A stretch of 64,000 nucleotides of DNA from positions 211,552 through 275,551 of the forward strand of contig CANLLN010000004.1 of NCBI GenBank assembly GCA_947491945.1, written 5' to 3'. This document shows positions 25,672 through 35,075 of the stretch, piece after piece. The notes under the pieces were generated by a model. The model was not told the DNA's origin. It made no database searches and saw nothing but the letters and a program-made list of their open reading frames with translations. Each line of letters begins with the position of its first letter. The first letter of the stretch is position 1. This stretch comes from an uncultured Carboxylicivirga sp. Lineage in GTDB: Bacteria > Bacteroidota > Bacteroidia > Bacteroidales > Marinilabiliaceae. The position numbers were made by a program, and so were the translations under genes.

Positions 25672-26739
25672 ATGAAAAAATTATTAACCATTCTCTTGAT
25701 CGGTGCCGTAATGGGCGCATGTCAGACAGGCAATAAAAAAGGAGCAGATAACAAGGCATCCGATTCAGTTAGTATTGCAGCGGCTGGAGCAACCTTCCCA
25801 ATGCCTTATTATAATATGATTATTAAAGATTACATTGGCAAAACCGGTACTTTGGTAACCTATGGCGGTATTGGTTCGGGCGGTGGCATCAAAAGCCTAA
25901 AAGACAAGGTAGTTGATTTTGGTGCGACTGACGCCTTCTTATCCGATGCTAAAATGGCCGATATGCCTGCAGAAATAGTGCATATTCCCACTTGTTTAGG
26001 CGCTGTTGTTATTGCTTATAATCTGGAGGGTGTAGAAGGACTTAAACTGACGAGTGAATTGCTGGAAGGCATTTTTATGGGAAAGATTACCAATTGGAAC
26101 GATAGCCTTATTAAAGCTAATAACCCAGGCGTAAACCTCCCTGATTTGGCCATCACCTTCGTGCACCGTTCGGATGGTAGCGGTACCACTTATATTTTCA
26201 GCGATTATATGAGTAAGATAAGTGCAGCTTGGGCCGATCAGGTGGGAACAGGTAAATCCTTACAATGGCCAGTGGGCATGGGTGCCAAAGGTAATCCGGG
26301 TGTAACCGGCACCATTAAATCTACAGTGGGTGCCATTGGTTACGTAGGTAGCGAGTATGCTTTTGCCCAAAAATTGCCGGTGGCCTTACTGCAAAATCAA
26401 AGTGGTAATTACATCGAGCCTTCCATTGCGTCAATCAGTGCAGCAGCTCAGGGCGCCTTGCCTGCCGATACACGTGCCATGCTAACCAATTCGGACGATG
26501 CCAATGCTTATCCAATCTGTGGTTTTACTTGGTTAATACTTTACAAAGAGCAGGCTTATGGTGGACGAAGTAAAGCCCAGGCCCAGGCAACACTTGAGTT
26601 TTTAGATTGGGTAGTGAGTGCTGATGCACAGGGCGTGGCTGAAAAAGTTAACTACGCACCACTTCCCGCTAAAGCAGTGAATCAGGCAAAATCAATATTA
26701 CGCTCAGTTACCTTCAATGGCGAAGCTTTATTGAAGTAA
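25672..26739 (+). CDS. pstS: Phosphate ABC transporter substrate-binding lipoprotein
   Basis: 355 residues. Lipoprotein signal LIGAVMGAC (Cys17), then the PstS core: AAGATFPMPYYNMII, TYGGIGSGGGIKSL, DFGATDAFLS and FVHRSDGSGTTYIFSDYMSK, which contain the Ser, Asp, Arg and Thr residues that hold phosphate in known PstS proteins. Being a lipoprotein rather than soluble is normal in Bacteroidota. It captures phosphate in the periplasm for PstC/PstA. A long hairpin in the gap to pstC may raise its expression above that of the membrane subunits. Confidence 0.96.
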   Translation: MKKLLTILLIGAVMGACQTGNKKGADNKASDSVSIAAAGATFPMPYYNMIIKDYIGKTGTLVTYGGIGSGGGIKSLKDKVVDFGATDAFLSDAKMADMPAEIVHIPTCLGAVVIAYNLEGVEGLKLTSELLEGIFMGKITNWNDSLIKANNPGVNLPDLAITFVHRSDGSGTTYIFSDYMSKISAAWADQVGTGKSLQWPVGMGAKGNPGVTGTIKSTVGAIGYVGSEYAFAQKLPVALLQNQSGNYIEPSIASISAAAQGALPADTRAMLTNSDDANAYPICGFTWLILYKEQAYGGRSKAQAQATLEFLDWVVSADAQGVAEKVNYAPLPAKAVNQAKSILRSVTFNGEALLK

Positions 26740-26760
26740 GGACCTACCGGAGTAAAAACA

Positions 26761-26807
26761 TAAGCTATTGGAATAAGATGCCCTCAGGGTCTTATTCCTG
26801 TAGCTTA
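26761..26807 (+). promoter_or_regulatory. Long intercistronic hairpin between pstS and pstC
   Basis: Arms TAAGCTA and GGAATAAGA pair with TCTTATTCC and TAGCTTA, with one 2x2 internal loop and a further CCC/GGG pairing at the tip. There is no T-run, so it is more likely an mRNA-stabilising or partial-termination element than a full terminator. Confidence 0.65.
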
Positions 26808-26821
26808 CAACAACAGAGATA

Positions 26822-27673
26822 ATGAAGTCCGATACGATAACCAAATACGTATTATTAGTTTCATCAATTGTTATTTTATTGGTTTCGGCCGGTATGGTTT
26901 TTTCGCTGATTGGCGATGCGTTGCCGGTTTTTGAGAAATTTGGTTGGCGGTTTATCACATCAAGCGAATGGAATCCCACTGAAGGCAGAGAAAATTACGG
27001 AGCCTTGCCTTTTATTGCAGGTACCTTAAGTACCTCTATTTTGGCACTCATCATTTGCCTGCCCATGGCCTTTGCCACTGCCCTGTTTTTAGCCGAGTAT
27101 TTTAAAAAATCATCCCTTTCAACCATCATTGGCTCCATGGTCGATTTATTGGCAGGTGTACCGTCTATTGTTTATGGCTTGTGGGGATTTTACACCCTGC
27201 GTCCTTTCATTGTTTCGCTGGGGCTCGATGCGCAGGGCTATGGTATTTTTACCGCAGGCCTGATTCTGGCCATCATGATTATTCCCTATGCTACCTCGCT
27301 GAGCGCCGAAATTATTTCCATGGTGCCCAACGAGCTTAAGGAGGCGGCTTATTCTTTAGGAGCCACCCGTATGGAAGTCATCTTTAGTGTGGTACTGCCC
27401 AATGCCCGTTCGGGTATTGTTGCCAGTTTCATCCTGGCCTTTGGCCGGGCTTTAGGCGAAACCATGGCGGTTACCATGCTCATCGGAAATGCCAATATCA
27501 TACCTACCGGACTATTTAGCACCGGCAACAGTATGGCCAGTGTCATTGCCAATCAGTTTGGCGAAGCTGATGGTTTAAAATTGAGTGCCTTAATAGCCAT
27601 TGGTCTTTTATTATTTGCAATAACAGGTATTGTAAATGCCATTGGTAAACTGGTTATTAAAAAATTGTCTTAA
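26822..27673 (+). CDS. pstC: Phosphate ABC transporter permease
   Basis: 283-residue inner-membrane permease with about six transmembrane segments. The EAA-type loop for contact with the ATPase reads NELKEAAYSLGATRMEVIFSVVLPNARSGIVASFILAFGRALGETMAV, the PstC signature. It pairs with PstA to form the phosphate channel. It lies 82 bp after pstS and 14 bp before pstA. Confidence 0.95.
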   Translation: MKSDTITKYVLLVSSIVILLVSAGMVFSLIGDALPVFEKFGWRFITSSEWNPTEGRENYGALPFIAGTLSTSILALIICLPMAFATALFLAEYFKKSSLSTIIGSMVDLLAGVPSIVYGLWGFYTLRPFIVSLGLDAQGYGIFTAGLILAIMIIPYATSLSAEIISMVPNELKEAAYSLGATRMEVIFSVVLPNARSGIVASFILAFGRALGETMAVTMLIGNANIIPTGLFSTGNSMASVIANQFGEADGLKLSALIAIGLLLFAITGIVNAIGKLVIKKLS

Positions 27674-27687
27674 TTGATTATAATAAC

Positions 27688-28575
27688 ATGGAAAGCGAAA
27701 TAAGGGCAGTAGATTACAGCGCCAAAAGCACTTACCGTAATATTAAAGATAAACTATTTTTATGGGGAGTGATTGTTGTATCCATCATTACTATTTCCCC
27801 CATTGTGCTCATTATTGGGCAATTAGTATTTAAGGGTTTTAAGCAGATTAATTTCTCTTTTTTCACAGAAGTAACACCCAGTACCTACGAAGCCATGACG
27901 GCCATTGCCAATGGTGAATTAATTCCGGGAGGTATCGTTAATGGTATTACCGGCACCCTGCTGATTGTTGCCATTGCCGCCTTAATAGCCATTCCTGTGG
28001 GTATTTTAATTGGCTTGTTCTTATATGAAAATAAGGGTAAAATATATGCCAACCTTATTCGTAACCTTTCGGATATACTGCAGGGTGTTCCCTCTATTGT
28101 TTTGGGTCTGATTGCTTATTTGTGGGTGGTAAAGGGGGTTACCCAAGGTTATTCGGCCCTGGCAGGGAGCGTGGCTTTAGCCATTATGATGTTACCTCTG
28201 ATTATTCGCTCAACAGAAGAAACTATGCTGATGCTACCCGGTTCGTTAAAAGAAGCCGGATTAGCTTTGGGGGTGCCGTATTATAAAGTGATTCTGCGGG
28301 TTTTGATACCTTCTGGTTTGAGTGGTTTGTCCACGGGCATTTTACTGGCCATATCGCGCATCCTGGGCGAAACGGCGCCACTTTTGTTAACCACGCTGGG
28401 TAACCCTATGATTAACTGGAATCCGGCAGAGCCAACAAGTGCTGTTCCGCTGCTGATATGGGATTTTTATAACGACCCTAACATGGCAGATTTAATCTGG
28501 AGCTCTTCCCTCTTTTTGATGGGCTTTGTATTAACCCTGAATATTATTGCAAAGCGAATTGCAGCTAAACACTAA
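27688..28575 (+). CDS. pstA: Phosphate ABC transporter permease
   Basis: 295-residue inner-membrane permease, second half of the phosphate channel. One transmembrane segment near residues 27-50 (LWGVIVVSIITISPIVLIIG) and five more follow; the cytoplasmic EAA loop is PGSLKEAGLALGVPYYKVILRVLIPSGLSGLSTGILLAISRILGETAPLLLT, standard for PstA. It is 14 bp downstream of pstC and 13 bp upstream of pstB, consistent with tight co-translation. Confidence 0.95.
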   Translation: MESEIRAVDYSAKSTYRNIKDKLFLWGVIVVSIITISPIVLIIGQLVFKGFKQINFSFFTEVTPSTYEAMTAIANGELIPGGIVNGITGTLLIVAIAALIAIPVGILIGLFLYENKGKIYANLIRNLSDILQGVPSIVLGLIAYLWVVKGVTQGYSALAGSVALAIMMLPLIIRSTEETMLMLPGSLKEAGLALGVPYYKVILRVLIPSGLSGLSTGILLAISRILGETAPLLLTTLGNPMINWNPAEPTSAVPLLIWDFYNDPNMADLIWSSSLFLMGFVLTLNIIAKRIAAKH

Positions 28576-28588
28576 GGAAATTATAATT

Positions 28589-29374
28589 ATGAATAATAAT
28601 ATAGACATTGTTAATAACCCGGTTCTTTCCATCAAAGACTTGTCCATCGCCTATAATAAGGCCGATAAATACGCTGTGAAGGACATTAATGTGACCATTA
28701 AAAAAAATGCCATCACGGCTATTATGGGACCATCAGGTTGTGGTAAAAGTACCTTGTTGCGCGCCATTAATCGGATGCACGAGCTGTATCCGGATATTAA
28801 AACGGTGGGTGATATTTATCTGAACGAGGAAAATATCATGAAGATGTCCACCATTCATTTAAGGCGTAATATCGGTATGGTTTTTCAGCGGCCTAACCCT
28901 TTTCCAACCATGAGTATTTATGATAATGTATTGGCAGGCTACAAGTTAAATGGCATTCGGCTTAAAAAGACTGAACGCGATGATATTGTGGAACGTTCCT
29001 TATCCAATGTGGCTCTGTGGGACGAGGTGAAGGATGCCTTGCATAAAAAAGGAACCTTTTTATCCGGCGGTCAGCAGCAGCGCTTGTGTATTGCCCGTTC
29101 CCTGGCTTTTCAGCCGGAGGTAATATTATTGGATGAGCCAACGTCGGCATTGGACCCCATTGCCACATCCAAAATAGAAGATTTGCTGGTTGAGCTTAAG
29201 AAAAACTATACCATTGTGATGGTTACCCATAATATGGCGCAGGCAGCGCGTATTTCCGAGTATTCCATGTTTATGTATTTGGGCGATTTGGTTGAATATG
29301 GTAAAACAAAGATGATGTTTACTAATCCGCGCGTCCGCAAAACGGAGGAATATCTGACCGGAAAATTTGGTTGA
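28589..29374 (+). CDS. pstB: Phosphate ABC transporter ATPase
   Basis: 261-residue ATPase. Walker A GPSGCGKST, signature LSGGQQQRLCIARSLAF and Walker B VILLDEPTSALDP are all present, and RPNPFPTMSIYDNVLAGYKLNG is typical of PstB. I use the ATG at 28589 (MNNNIDIVNN), 13 bp past the pstA stop; an earlier in-frame non-ATG start would overlap pstA by 29 bp. It powers high-affinity phosphate import and, with PhoU, signals phosphate sufficiency to PhoR. Confidence 0.96.
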   Translation: MNNNIDIVNNPVLSIKDLSIAYNKADKYAVKDINVTIKKNAITAIMGPSGCGKSTLLRAINRMHELYPDIKTVGDIYLNEENIMKMSTIHLRRNIGMVFQRPNPFPTMSIYDNVLAGYKLNGIRLKKTERDDIVERSLSNVALWDEVKDALHKKGTFLSGGQQQRLCIARSLAFQPEVILLDEPTSALDPIATSKIEDLLVELKKNYTIVMVTHNMAQAARISEYSMFMYLGDLVEYGKTKMMFTNPRVRKTEEYLTGKFG

Positions 29375-29481
29375 TGAATAGGCTTATCCAGAATGGAGGT
29401 TTAATTATATCTCCAAAAATCTATGCGAAATCAACTTTTAACGATTAAGTACACCCTTAAAACCCTCAAAAATAATTGAGT

Positions 29482-30162
29482 ATGTTACAAAAAGACAAGG
29501 CCCTAAAAAAGATAGATAAAGACTTTAAAAGCTACGCTGATTTAATGATGCAGCAGTTAACTGCACTGGAAAGGTTGGTGCAAACTGGGTATGAAAAGTT
29601 TGATGAAGAAATTAAGCAAATAGAGGCCACCGAGCAAAAGCTGGATATCTACGAGGTGCAGATTAGTGAAAAGATTATAAATGCCATCGTATTGCATCAT
29701 CCGGTAGCTTCTGAATTACGTAACCTGATGGCCTGTTACCGCATTGTTATTAACATGGAACGTATTGGTGACCTGGTGAAGGATGTGGCCCGCTTTATTC
29801 AGAAAATTGAGGATTCTAAGTTGTATGGTGACCTGTCGGACTTCATTTTTAACATGATTACCGCTAGCAATAGCATGGTTGAAAAATCACTCTTGTCATT
29901 TATTAACAAGGACCGGGAGGCAGCTCTATGGACCATTAAAAACGATGAGGTGATTGATGAAATCTATAAGAAGATGTTGAAAAAGGGTATTAAAAAAACC
30001 AGTTTGCAGGATGAAGCGCGTGAGATGCTGGTGAACCTGATCAATTTCAAGAGTATTATCTCAAAAATTGAGCGCATTGGCGATCATGCCTGCCACATTG
30101 CCGAAGCCTCCATTTTTGCGCAGGACGGTAGAGATATCCGGCATCAAAACATGATGGAGTAA
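29482..30162 (+). CDS. phoU: Phosphate signalling protein PhoU
   Basis: 226-residue all-helical protein made of two PhoU repeats. Each repeat carries a metal-binding E/DxxxD-type motif: RNLMACYRIVINMERIGDLVKDVARF in the first and NLINFKSIISKIERIGDHACHIAEA in the second. PhoU links the Pst transporter to the PhoR kinase and keeps the Pho response off when phosphate is plentiful. Start is ATG 29482 (MLQKDKALKKI), preferred over an in-frame TTG two codons earlier. A 107-bp gap separates it from pstB. Confidence 0.95.
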   Translation: MLQKDKALKKIDKDFKSYADLMMQQLTALERLVQTGYEKFDEEIKQIEATEQKLDIYEVQISEKIINAIVLHHPVASELRNLMACYRIVINMERIGDLVKDVARFIQKIEDSKLYGDLSDFIFNMITASNSMVEKSLLSFINKDREAALWTIKNDEVIDEIYKKMLKKGIKKTSLQDEAREMLVNLINFKSIISKIERIGDHACHIAEASIFAQDGRDIRHQNMME

Positions 30163-30207
30163 ACAAGAGTTGGTATTTCCTTGTATATTCGTGTAAACTT
30201 TAATCGC

Positions 30208-30891
30208 ATGAATGAAAGTAAGAAACGAATATTAATTATCGATGACGAGGAGGACCTTTGCGAAATATTGCAATTTAATCTCGAAAGCGAGGGCTACGAA
30301 ACAGATATCGCATACTCAGCGGAGGAAGCGTTGAAAAAGGACTTGAAAGCATTCGATCTTTTATTAGTGGATGTGATGATGGGAAAAATGTCGGGTTTTA
30401 AGTTGGTTGATGTCATCCGTAAAGAGTTAAGACTCACGGTGCCCGTTATTTATCTGACAGCGCGGGGTGCAGAAAACGATGTACTGACGGGTTTTAACCT
30501 GGGAGCCGATGATTATATAACCAAGCCCTACTCGCTTAAGGAGTTGATTGCCCGCGTTAAAGTGGTACTGCGGCGTAATACTACCATTCAAGAGAAGAGT
30601 CGCATTATTGAACTTAAAGGCTTGGTTTTAGACCTTGACCGTAAAGGCCTGGCCATCGATGGAGAGCAGGTACCCTTGACTCGTAAGGAATATGAGATAT
30701 TAAAATTATTTTTTGAACATCAATCCAGAGTATTTTCACGCGATGAAATTCTGCAGCTAATATGGGGCGATGATGTAATAGTGGCCGACCGAACCGTTGA
30801 TGTAAATATAACCCGGCTTCGAAAGAAGTTGAAACATTATGGTGAGTATTTAAAGAACAGGCCCGGTCTTGGTTATTTTTTTGAAGTATAA
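30208..30891 (+). CDS. phoB: Phosphate-response regulator, OmpR/PhoB family
   Basis: 227 residues: receiver domain with acidic pair D12-D13, phospho-acceptor D55 (LLLVDVMMG) and Lys in DYITKPYS, followed by an OmpR-type winged-helix domain (LTRKEYEILKLFFEHQSRVFSRDEILQLIWGDD ... RTVDVNITRLRKKL). I start at ATG 30208; an in-frame TTG 27 bp upstream adds an unconserved tail. Position between phoU and phoR makes it PhoB rather than another OmpR regulator. It is the expected binder of the 11-bp-period repeats at 24474 and 36386. Confidence 0.93.
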   Translation: MNESKKRILIIDDEEDLCEILQFNLESEGYETDIAYSAEEALKKDLKAFDLLLVDVMMGKMSGFKLVDVIRKELRLTVPVIYLTARGAENDVLTGFNLGADDYITKPYSLKELIARVKVVLRRNTTIQEKSRIIELKGLVLDLDRKGLAIDGEQVPLTRKEYEILKLFFEHQSRVFSRDEILQLIWGDDVIVADRTVDVNITRLRKKLKHYGEYLKNRPGLGYFFEV

Positions 30892-30910
30892 TCATTAATA
30901 ATAGCGTGTT

Positions 30911-32695
30911 ATGTTTTCTAAAGTCAGTTATAAACGTAGGTTGTTTATTTACTTTTTTTCTGTTTTTTCGGTCTTATTAGTATCGTTTTTGTTATTTCAG
31001 TACAAGCGCGAAAAACAGTTTAGAACTATGCAGCTCGAGAATACACTCGATGGTATAACGGATCTGACCAGCCGCTTTATTGAGCATAACAGCATTCTTG
31101 AGACTAAAAATTATGCGCTGCTGGATTCTTTAATGCAGATTGTGCCTACCCGGGATACCCGCATTACCCTAATCAATAGCGAGGGTCAGGTTCTGTACGA
31201 TAACTTTGTAAAAAATTTAGAAGGTCTCGAAAATCATTTGCAGCGTCCCGAAATTCAACGGGCTAAATTTTCAAAATCCAATACAGGTTCCAACATCAGG
31301 CATTCGGCTTCAACCAATCAGAATTTTTTTTACTATGCACATAATTATGGAGCCTATTACATCCGGGCAGCCGAAGTGTACGACGAGGCGATTCAAAGCT
31401 TTTTAAAGGCCGATCATGCCTTTCTGATATTTATCGCCTTTGTATTTGTGGTTGCATTCGTTGTGTTATCCTTTGTAACTAGCAAGTTGAGCGAGAGTAT
31501 TACCAAGTTGAAAGATTTTGCTATTAACCTTCAACAAAATAAAGGTGTCAACAGTAATATTCAATTTCCAAGCAACGAATTAGGTGTGATAGGTGATCAA
31601 ATTGTCTCGATGTATAAAAATCTGGATGAGGCTAAGACCGCATTAAGCACAGAAAAAGAAAAGCTGATTAAGCATTTATTTGTATTGCGCGAAGGCGTCG
31701 GGTTTTTCTCTGCCGATAAAAAGGCATTGTTAACCAACAGTCACTTTGTACAATATCTCAATTTGATTGCCGAGCAGGCGTCCATCAACCCCGAACATCT
31801 ATTTGAAATCAAAGAATTAAAGTCCTTACATAAGTTTATCACCAAGTTTGTGGATAAAAATACCGATGAAATCAACGCCAATAACCTGCCCCAAATGAGT
31901 GATACGCTCTTTAAAAATGGATACTACTTCGATATTAAGTGTATCGTTTTTCCGGATAAAAGTTTTGAGGTATATATTAATGATATAACCAAGTTGGAAA
32001 CCCGCAAGTTATTGAAGCAGCAGATGACCTCCAATATTTCGCACGAGTTGAAGACGCCCACGACGTCCATTTTTGGTTACCTCGAAACCATCTTGAGTAA
32101 TGCGGATCTACCGGCAGATAAGAAGGATTACTTTATCCAAAAGGCCTATGCACAAACACAACGACTGACTGAGTTGTTGGAGGACATTTCGGTGCTCAAC
32201 AAAATTGAAGAAGCAGTGTCTAATTTTCAGTTTGAAGCCATTGCTATCAGACAGGTGGTGGATGAAGTACTGGATAATAATCAGGAGCGGATTGATAAAA
32301 TTAATGCCCGTTTAAAGGTTGGCATCGATGATGCTGTGGTGGTCAAAGGCGATCGCTCTCTTCTCGAGTCAATCTTTGAGAATTTGGTGGGCAATTCCCT
32401 GAACTATGCAGGCGATAATATTACCATCGATATTACTATGTATCACCAGGATGAGGAGTTCTATTATTTTTCGGTTGCCGATAATGGTATCGGTATTCCG
32501 GAAGAGCATCTGGCACGCATCTTTGAGCGATTTTACCGTGTTGATGCCGGGCGCTCGCGTAAGTCTGGCGGTACCGGATTAGGATTAGCCATTGTGAAGC
32601 ATGCCGTTAACTTGCACAAGGGGGAGGTGTCTGTTAAAAATGCCCCCAAGGGTGGTGCCGCATTTTTCTTTAGCCTGCCTAAGTCGGTTTCCTGA
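30911..32695 (+). CDS. phoR: Phosphate sensor histidine kinase
   Basis: 594-residue membrane kinase. Transmembrane segments near residues 11-29 (LFIYFFSVFSVLLVSFLLF) and 171-192 (FLIFIAFVFVVAFVVLSFV) enclose a periplasmic domain of about 140 residues. A HAMP-like linker and a PAS-like region come next, then HisKA with NISHELKTPTTSIFGYLE (phosphoacceptor near His378) and HATPase_c with N box ENLVGNSLNYA, DNGIGIPEEHLARIFERFYR and GGTGLGLAIVKH. E. coli PhoR has only a short periplasmic loop; the larger one here is usual in Bacteroidota. It lies 19 bp after phoB and ends the operon at a bidirectional terminator. Confidence 0.92.
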   Translation: MFSKVSYKRRLFIYFFSVFSVLLVSFLLFQYKREKQFRTMQLENTLDGITDLTSRFIEHNSILETKNYALLDSLMQIVPTRDTRITLINSEGQVLYDNFVKNLEGLENHLQRPEIQRAKFSKSNTGSNIRHSASTNQNFFYYAHNYGAYYIRAAEVYDEAIQSFLKADHAFLIFIAFVFVVAFVVLSFVTSKLSESITKLKDFAINLQQNKGVNSNIQFPSNELGVIGDQIVSMYKNLDEAKTALSTEKEKLIKHLFVLREGVGFFSADKKALLTNSHFVQYLNLIAEQASINPEHLFEIKELKSLHKFITKFVDKNTDEINANNLPQMSDTLFKNGYYFDIKCIVFPDKSFEVYINDITKLETRKLLKQQMTSNISHELKTPTTSIFGYLETILSNADLPADKKDYFIQKAYAQTQRLTELLEDISVLNKIEEAVSNFQFEAIAIRQVVDEVLDNNQERIDKINARLKVGIDDAVVVKGDRSLLESIFENLVGNSLNYAGDNITIDITMYHQDEEFYYFSVADNGIGIPEEHLARIFERFYRVDAGRSRKSGGTGLGLAIVKHAVNLHKGEVSVKNAPKGGAAFFFSLPKSVS

Positions 32696-32742
32696 TTATC
32701 GCTTGCTTTCATAAGCAGGGATACATACAATCTTTACATAAT

Positions 32743-32781
32743 AAAAACGCTGTGACTTTTTTTCGGAGCCACAGCGTTTTT
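32743..32781. terminator. Bidirectional terminator between phoR and the S9 peptidase
   Basis: AAAAACGCTGTG (32743-32754) pairs with CACAGCGTTTTT (32770-32781). A/T runs lie on both sides, so it can serve both convergent genes. Confidence 0.88.
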
Positions 32782-32846
32782 GTTATTTTCTATTGAGGAT
32801 CAGGGTATTTAAGATCTGATTCGTCACTAAAAGCAACAGCGTATTG

Positions 32847-34910
32847 TTAGTACTCCCAGTCTAATCCGTACTGATCGCTGATGTCCAGCGGTGGCATGGG
32901 GCCGTCAAGGTCTTTAAGGTCTTTCACATACCAATCCATCCACGCTATCTGACGGTATAACACATCGATGCGACCTACTTGTTTGCGGTTGCCATGCCCT
33001 TCGCCAGGATATTGCACCAGGCGCACGGCAGGGTGTCTATTCATTTTCATACGGCGGTATAATTCAAGGCTTTGCGAGGGATGGATGCGTGGGTCGGCGG
33101 CTCCGCCATAGATGAGGGTGGCTGTTTTACTTTTATGAGCATGGTAAACCGGGCTGCGCTTTAAATTCATTTCCCATTGCTTCTCCAGCGGGTCGCCGCT
33201 GTGCACATACAGTTCTTCGTAGGCGATATCTGTAGTTCCTTTTTTACTAATCACATTGGTGATGCCCACAAATACCGCGGCTGCCCTGATATAATCGGTG
33301 TAATAGGTGGCAAACCAGGCGGATGCGTAGCCGCCATAGGAGCCACCGGCCATGCCCACACGGTCTTTATCAGCACCGTAATTTTCTACCAGGTAGTCAA
33401 TGCCATCGGCCAGGTCATCAAACTCCTTACCGGCCGGGTCTTTAAAGCCCTGCATGGCAAAGTCGACGCCATAGCCCGTGCTGGCCCTATAGTTAAAGTA
33501 AGCAACCAGGTAGCCTTTGCCCGCCATCACTTGCCCGGGCGTTGAGTAGCCGCTGAGCCAGCCATTGCTATGGTGCGATTCCGGTCCGCCATGCACGTAA
33601 ACAATTAAGGGATATCTTTTACCCTCCTGGTAGTCTACGGGCTTAATTAAAAGACCTTCGATGCGCATACCGTCGCGGGCACTGAATTTAATTATTTCTT
33701 GCTTGCCCAGCTTCGTCTGGGCCAATTGTGGGTTCAGGCTGCTTATTTTAACCGGGGCAGATTGCCCATCCCAATGGTAAATATTTGATTGATCGCGGGG
33801 CGTACTTCCGCTGAAGGCAAAGGAATCAAAGCCGGCTGAATAGACAGGAGCGCTGAATATTATGCCCTCTTTGGCCGCATCTAGCATCAGCTTTCTCTTT
33901 TCGTTTTTAATTGAAGTAGTAAAGAGTTTTGGATATACGCCTTCATGGGCAAGGTAGGCGATTTCTTTATTATTCTTCCAGGCGCACCAGCTGATATGTC
34001 CCCTGTAGTTACTAGGCGTAAGGTTGGAGGTTTCGCCATTGGCAAGGCTTACTTTGTACAGCTGACTAACAGCATGGTCGTTAATATTTAAGGCGCCGGT
34101 GTAGGCCAGGTGCTTGCCATCAGGACTGAAGCAGTAATTGCCCAGCTTACCTACGTTATTGAGTACCCGCTTACGCTTACCTGCTTCCAGGTCATACACA
34201 TGTATTTTTCGGAACATATAGCGCTGATCGATAAGCTTCTGATCCGTTGCAGAATAAGCCAGCTGTTTGCCCTTCTGGTCAAAATTGAAGTCCCACACAT
34301 TCCCTGTTTCTGTTAACTGATGTATAGCAGTTTGCATGAAGGCCTCATCCAGTTCAATCAGGAAGAGCCTATCGTTCTTTATGTTTTCCTCAAAAGTTAT
34401 AAAGTCATAGCCCCGCTTCTTCAGTTCCTTCTCTTTGTCGGAAGAAGGTGTGGAGGAAAGGTAAGCAAAACCTTTGCCATTGGGATGCCACTGAAAGGTG
34501 TTAACGCCGTTTTCCTGATGGGTGACCTGTATGGCTTCGTCGCTATTTTCGGCAAGGACAAATATCTGATAGTGGCCTTTAGTTCTCTTTTTGAAAGCCA
34601 GATGCTTACCGTTGGGGCTCCAATGTGGAGCCCTTCCCTTAAGCTGATCACTAAATAGGGCCTTGCTTTGTCGGGTACTTACATCCATCACCCTGTATTC
34701 AGCATGCGAACCACCCGGTGCTTCGTTGGGTGTGCGGGGCTTGTAGACAGTATAAAGCAGTTGTTTGCCATCGGGGTGCATTTGCACGGTTCTGGCCCTT
34801 TGCAGCTGCAGCAGCTCAGCAGGCGATAACACGTTTTGTGCCTGCATGCCATAATTGGAGATGAAAATAATGAGCGCCAGCAAGAAAGTGGCATTATTAA
34901 TTCGTTGCAT
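32847..34910 (-). CDS. S9-family (prolyl oligopeptidase/acyl-peptide hydrolase type) peptidase
   Basis: 687 residues with a signal peptide (LLALIIFISNYGMQAQ), so periplasmic or outer-membrane associated. The first ~400 residues form a beta-propeller made of TolB/WD40-like strands (SPNGKHLAFKK, SPDGKHLAYTG, HPNGKGFAYLS). The C-terminal alpha/beta-hydrolase has PLIVYVHGGPESHHSNGW (oxyanion region), the nucleophile elbow GGSYGGYASAW (catalytic Ser), and Asp/His of ADPRIHPSQ and GEGHGN. It probably trims peptides with proline or blocked N-termini. A -7-like TATCTTTA is at 34933-34940. Convergent with phoR. Confidence 0.92.
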   Translation of the reverse strand: MQRINNATFLLALIIFISNYGMQAQNVLSPAELLQLQRARTVQMHPDGKQLLYTVYKPRTPNEAPGGSHAEYRVMDVSTRQSKALFSDQLKGRAPHWSPNGKHLAFKKRTKGHYQIFVLAENSDEAIQVTHQENGVNTFQWHPNGKGFAYLSSTPSSDKEKELKKRGYDFITFEENIKNDRLFLIELDEAFMQTAIHQLTETGNVWDFNFDQKGKQLAYSATDQKLIDQRYMFRKIHVYDLEAGKRKRVLNNVGKLGNYCFSPDGKHLAYTGALNINDHAVSQLYKVSLANGETSNLTPSNYRGHISWCAWKNNKEIAYLAHEGVYPKLFTTSIKNEKRKLMLDAAKEGIIFSAPVYSAGFDSFAFSGSTPRDQSNIYHWDGQSAPVKISSLNPQLAQTKLGKQEIIKFSARDGMRIEGLLIKPVDYQEGKRYPLIVYVHGGPESHHSNGWLSGYSTPGQVMAGKGYLVAYFNYRASTGYGVDFAMQGFKDPAGKEFDDLADGIDYLVENYGADKDRVGMAGGSYGGYASAWFATYYTDYIRAAAVFVGITNVISKKGTTDIAYEELYVHSGDPLEKQWEMNLKRSPVYHAHKSKTATLIYGGAADPRIHPSQSLELYRRMKMNRHPAVRLVQYPGEGHGNRKQVGRIDVLYRQIAWMDWYVKDLKDLDGPMPPLDISDQYGLDWEY

Positions 34911-35052
34911 AATTGTGGAATTTGAATTTGCTTAAAGATAAAAAGAATGTGACTGATTGGTTGGATATTGATCAGTATTTGTGCTGTGGTATATGTGCAA
35001 GGCACTGTTGTACAGTTTTTCAAAGGCCTTCCTTTTGCTTCGTTAAAAATGC

Positions 35053-35060
35053 TAGTTTTG
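35053..35060 (+). promoter_or_regulatory. -7 promoter element of the EamA gene
   Basis: TAGTTTTG matches TAnnTTTG; the ATG at 35076 follows 15 bp later. Confidence 0.55.
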
Positions 35061-35075
35061 TAAAAAAATATTAAA

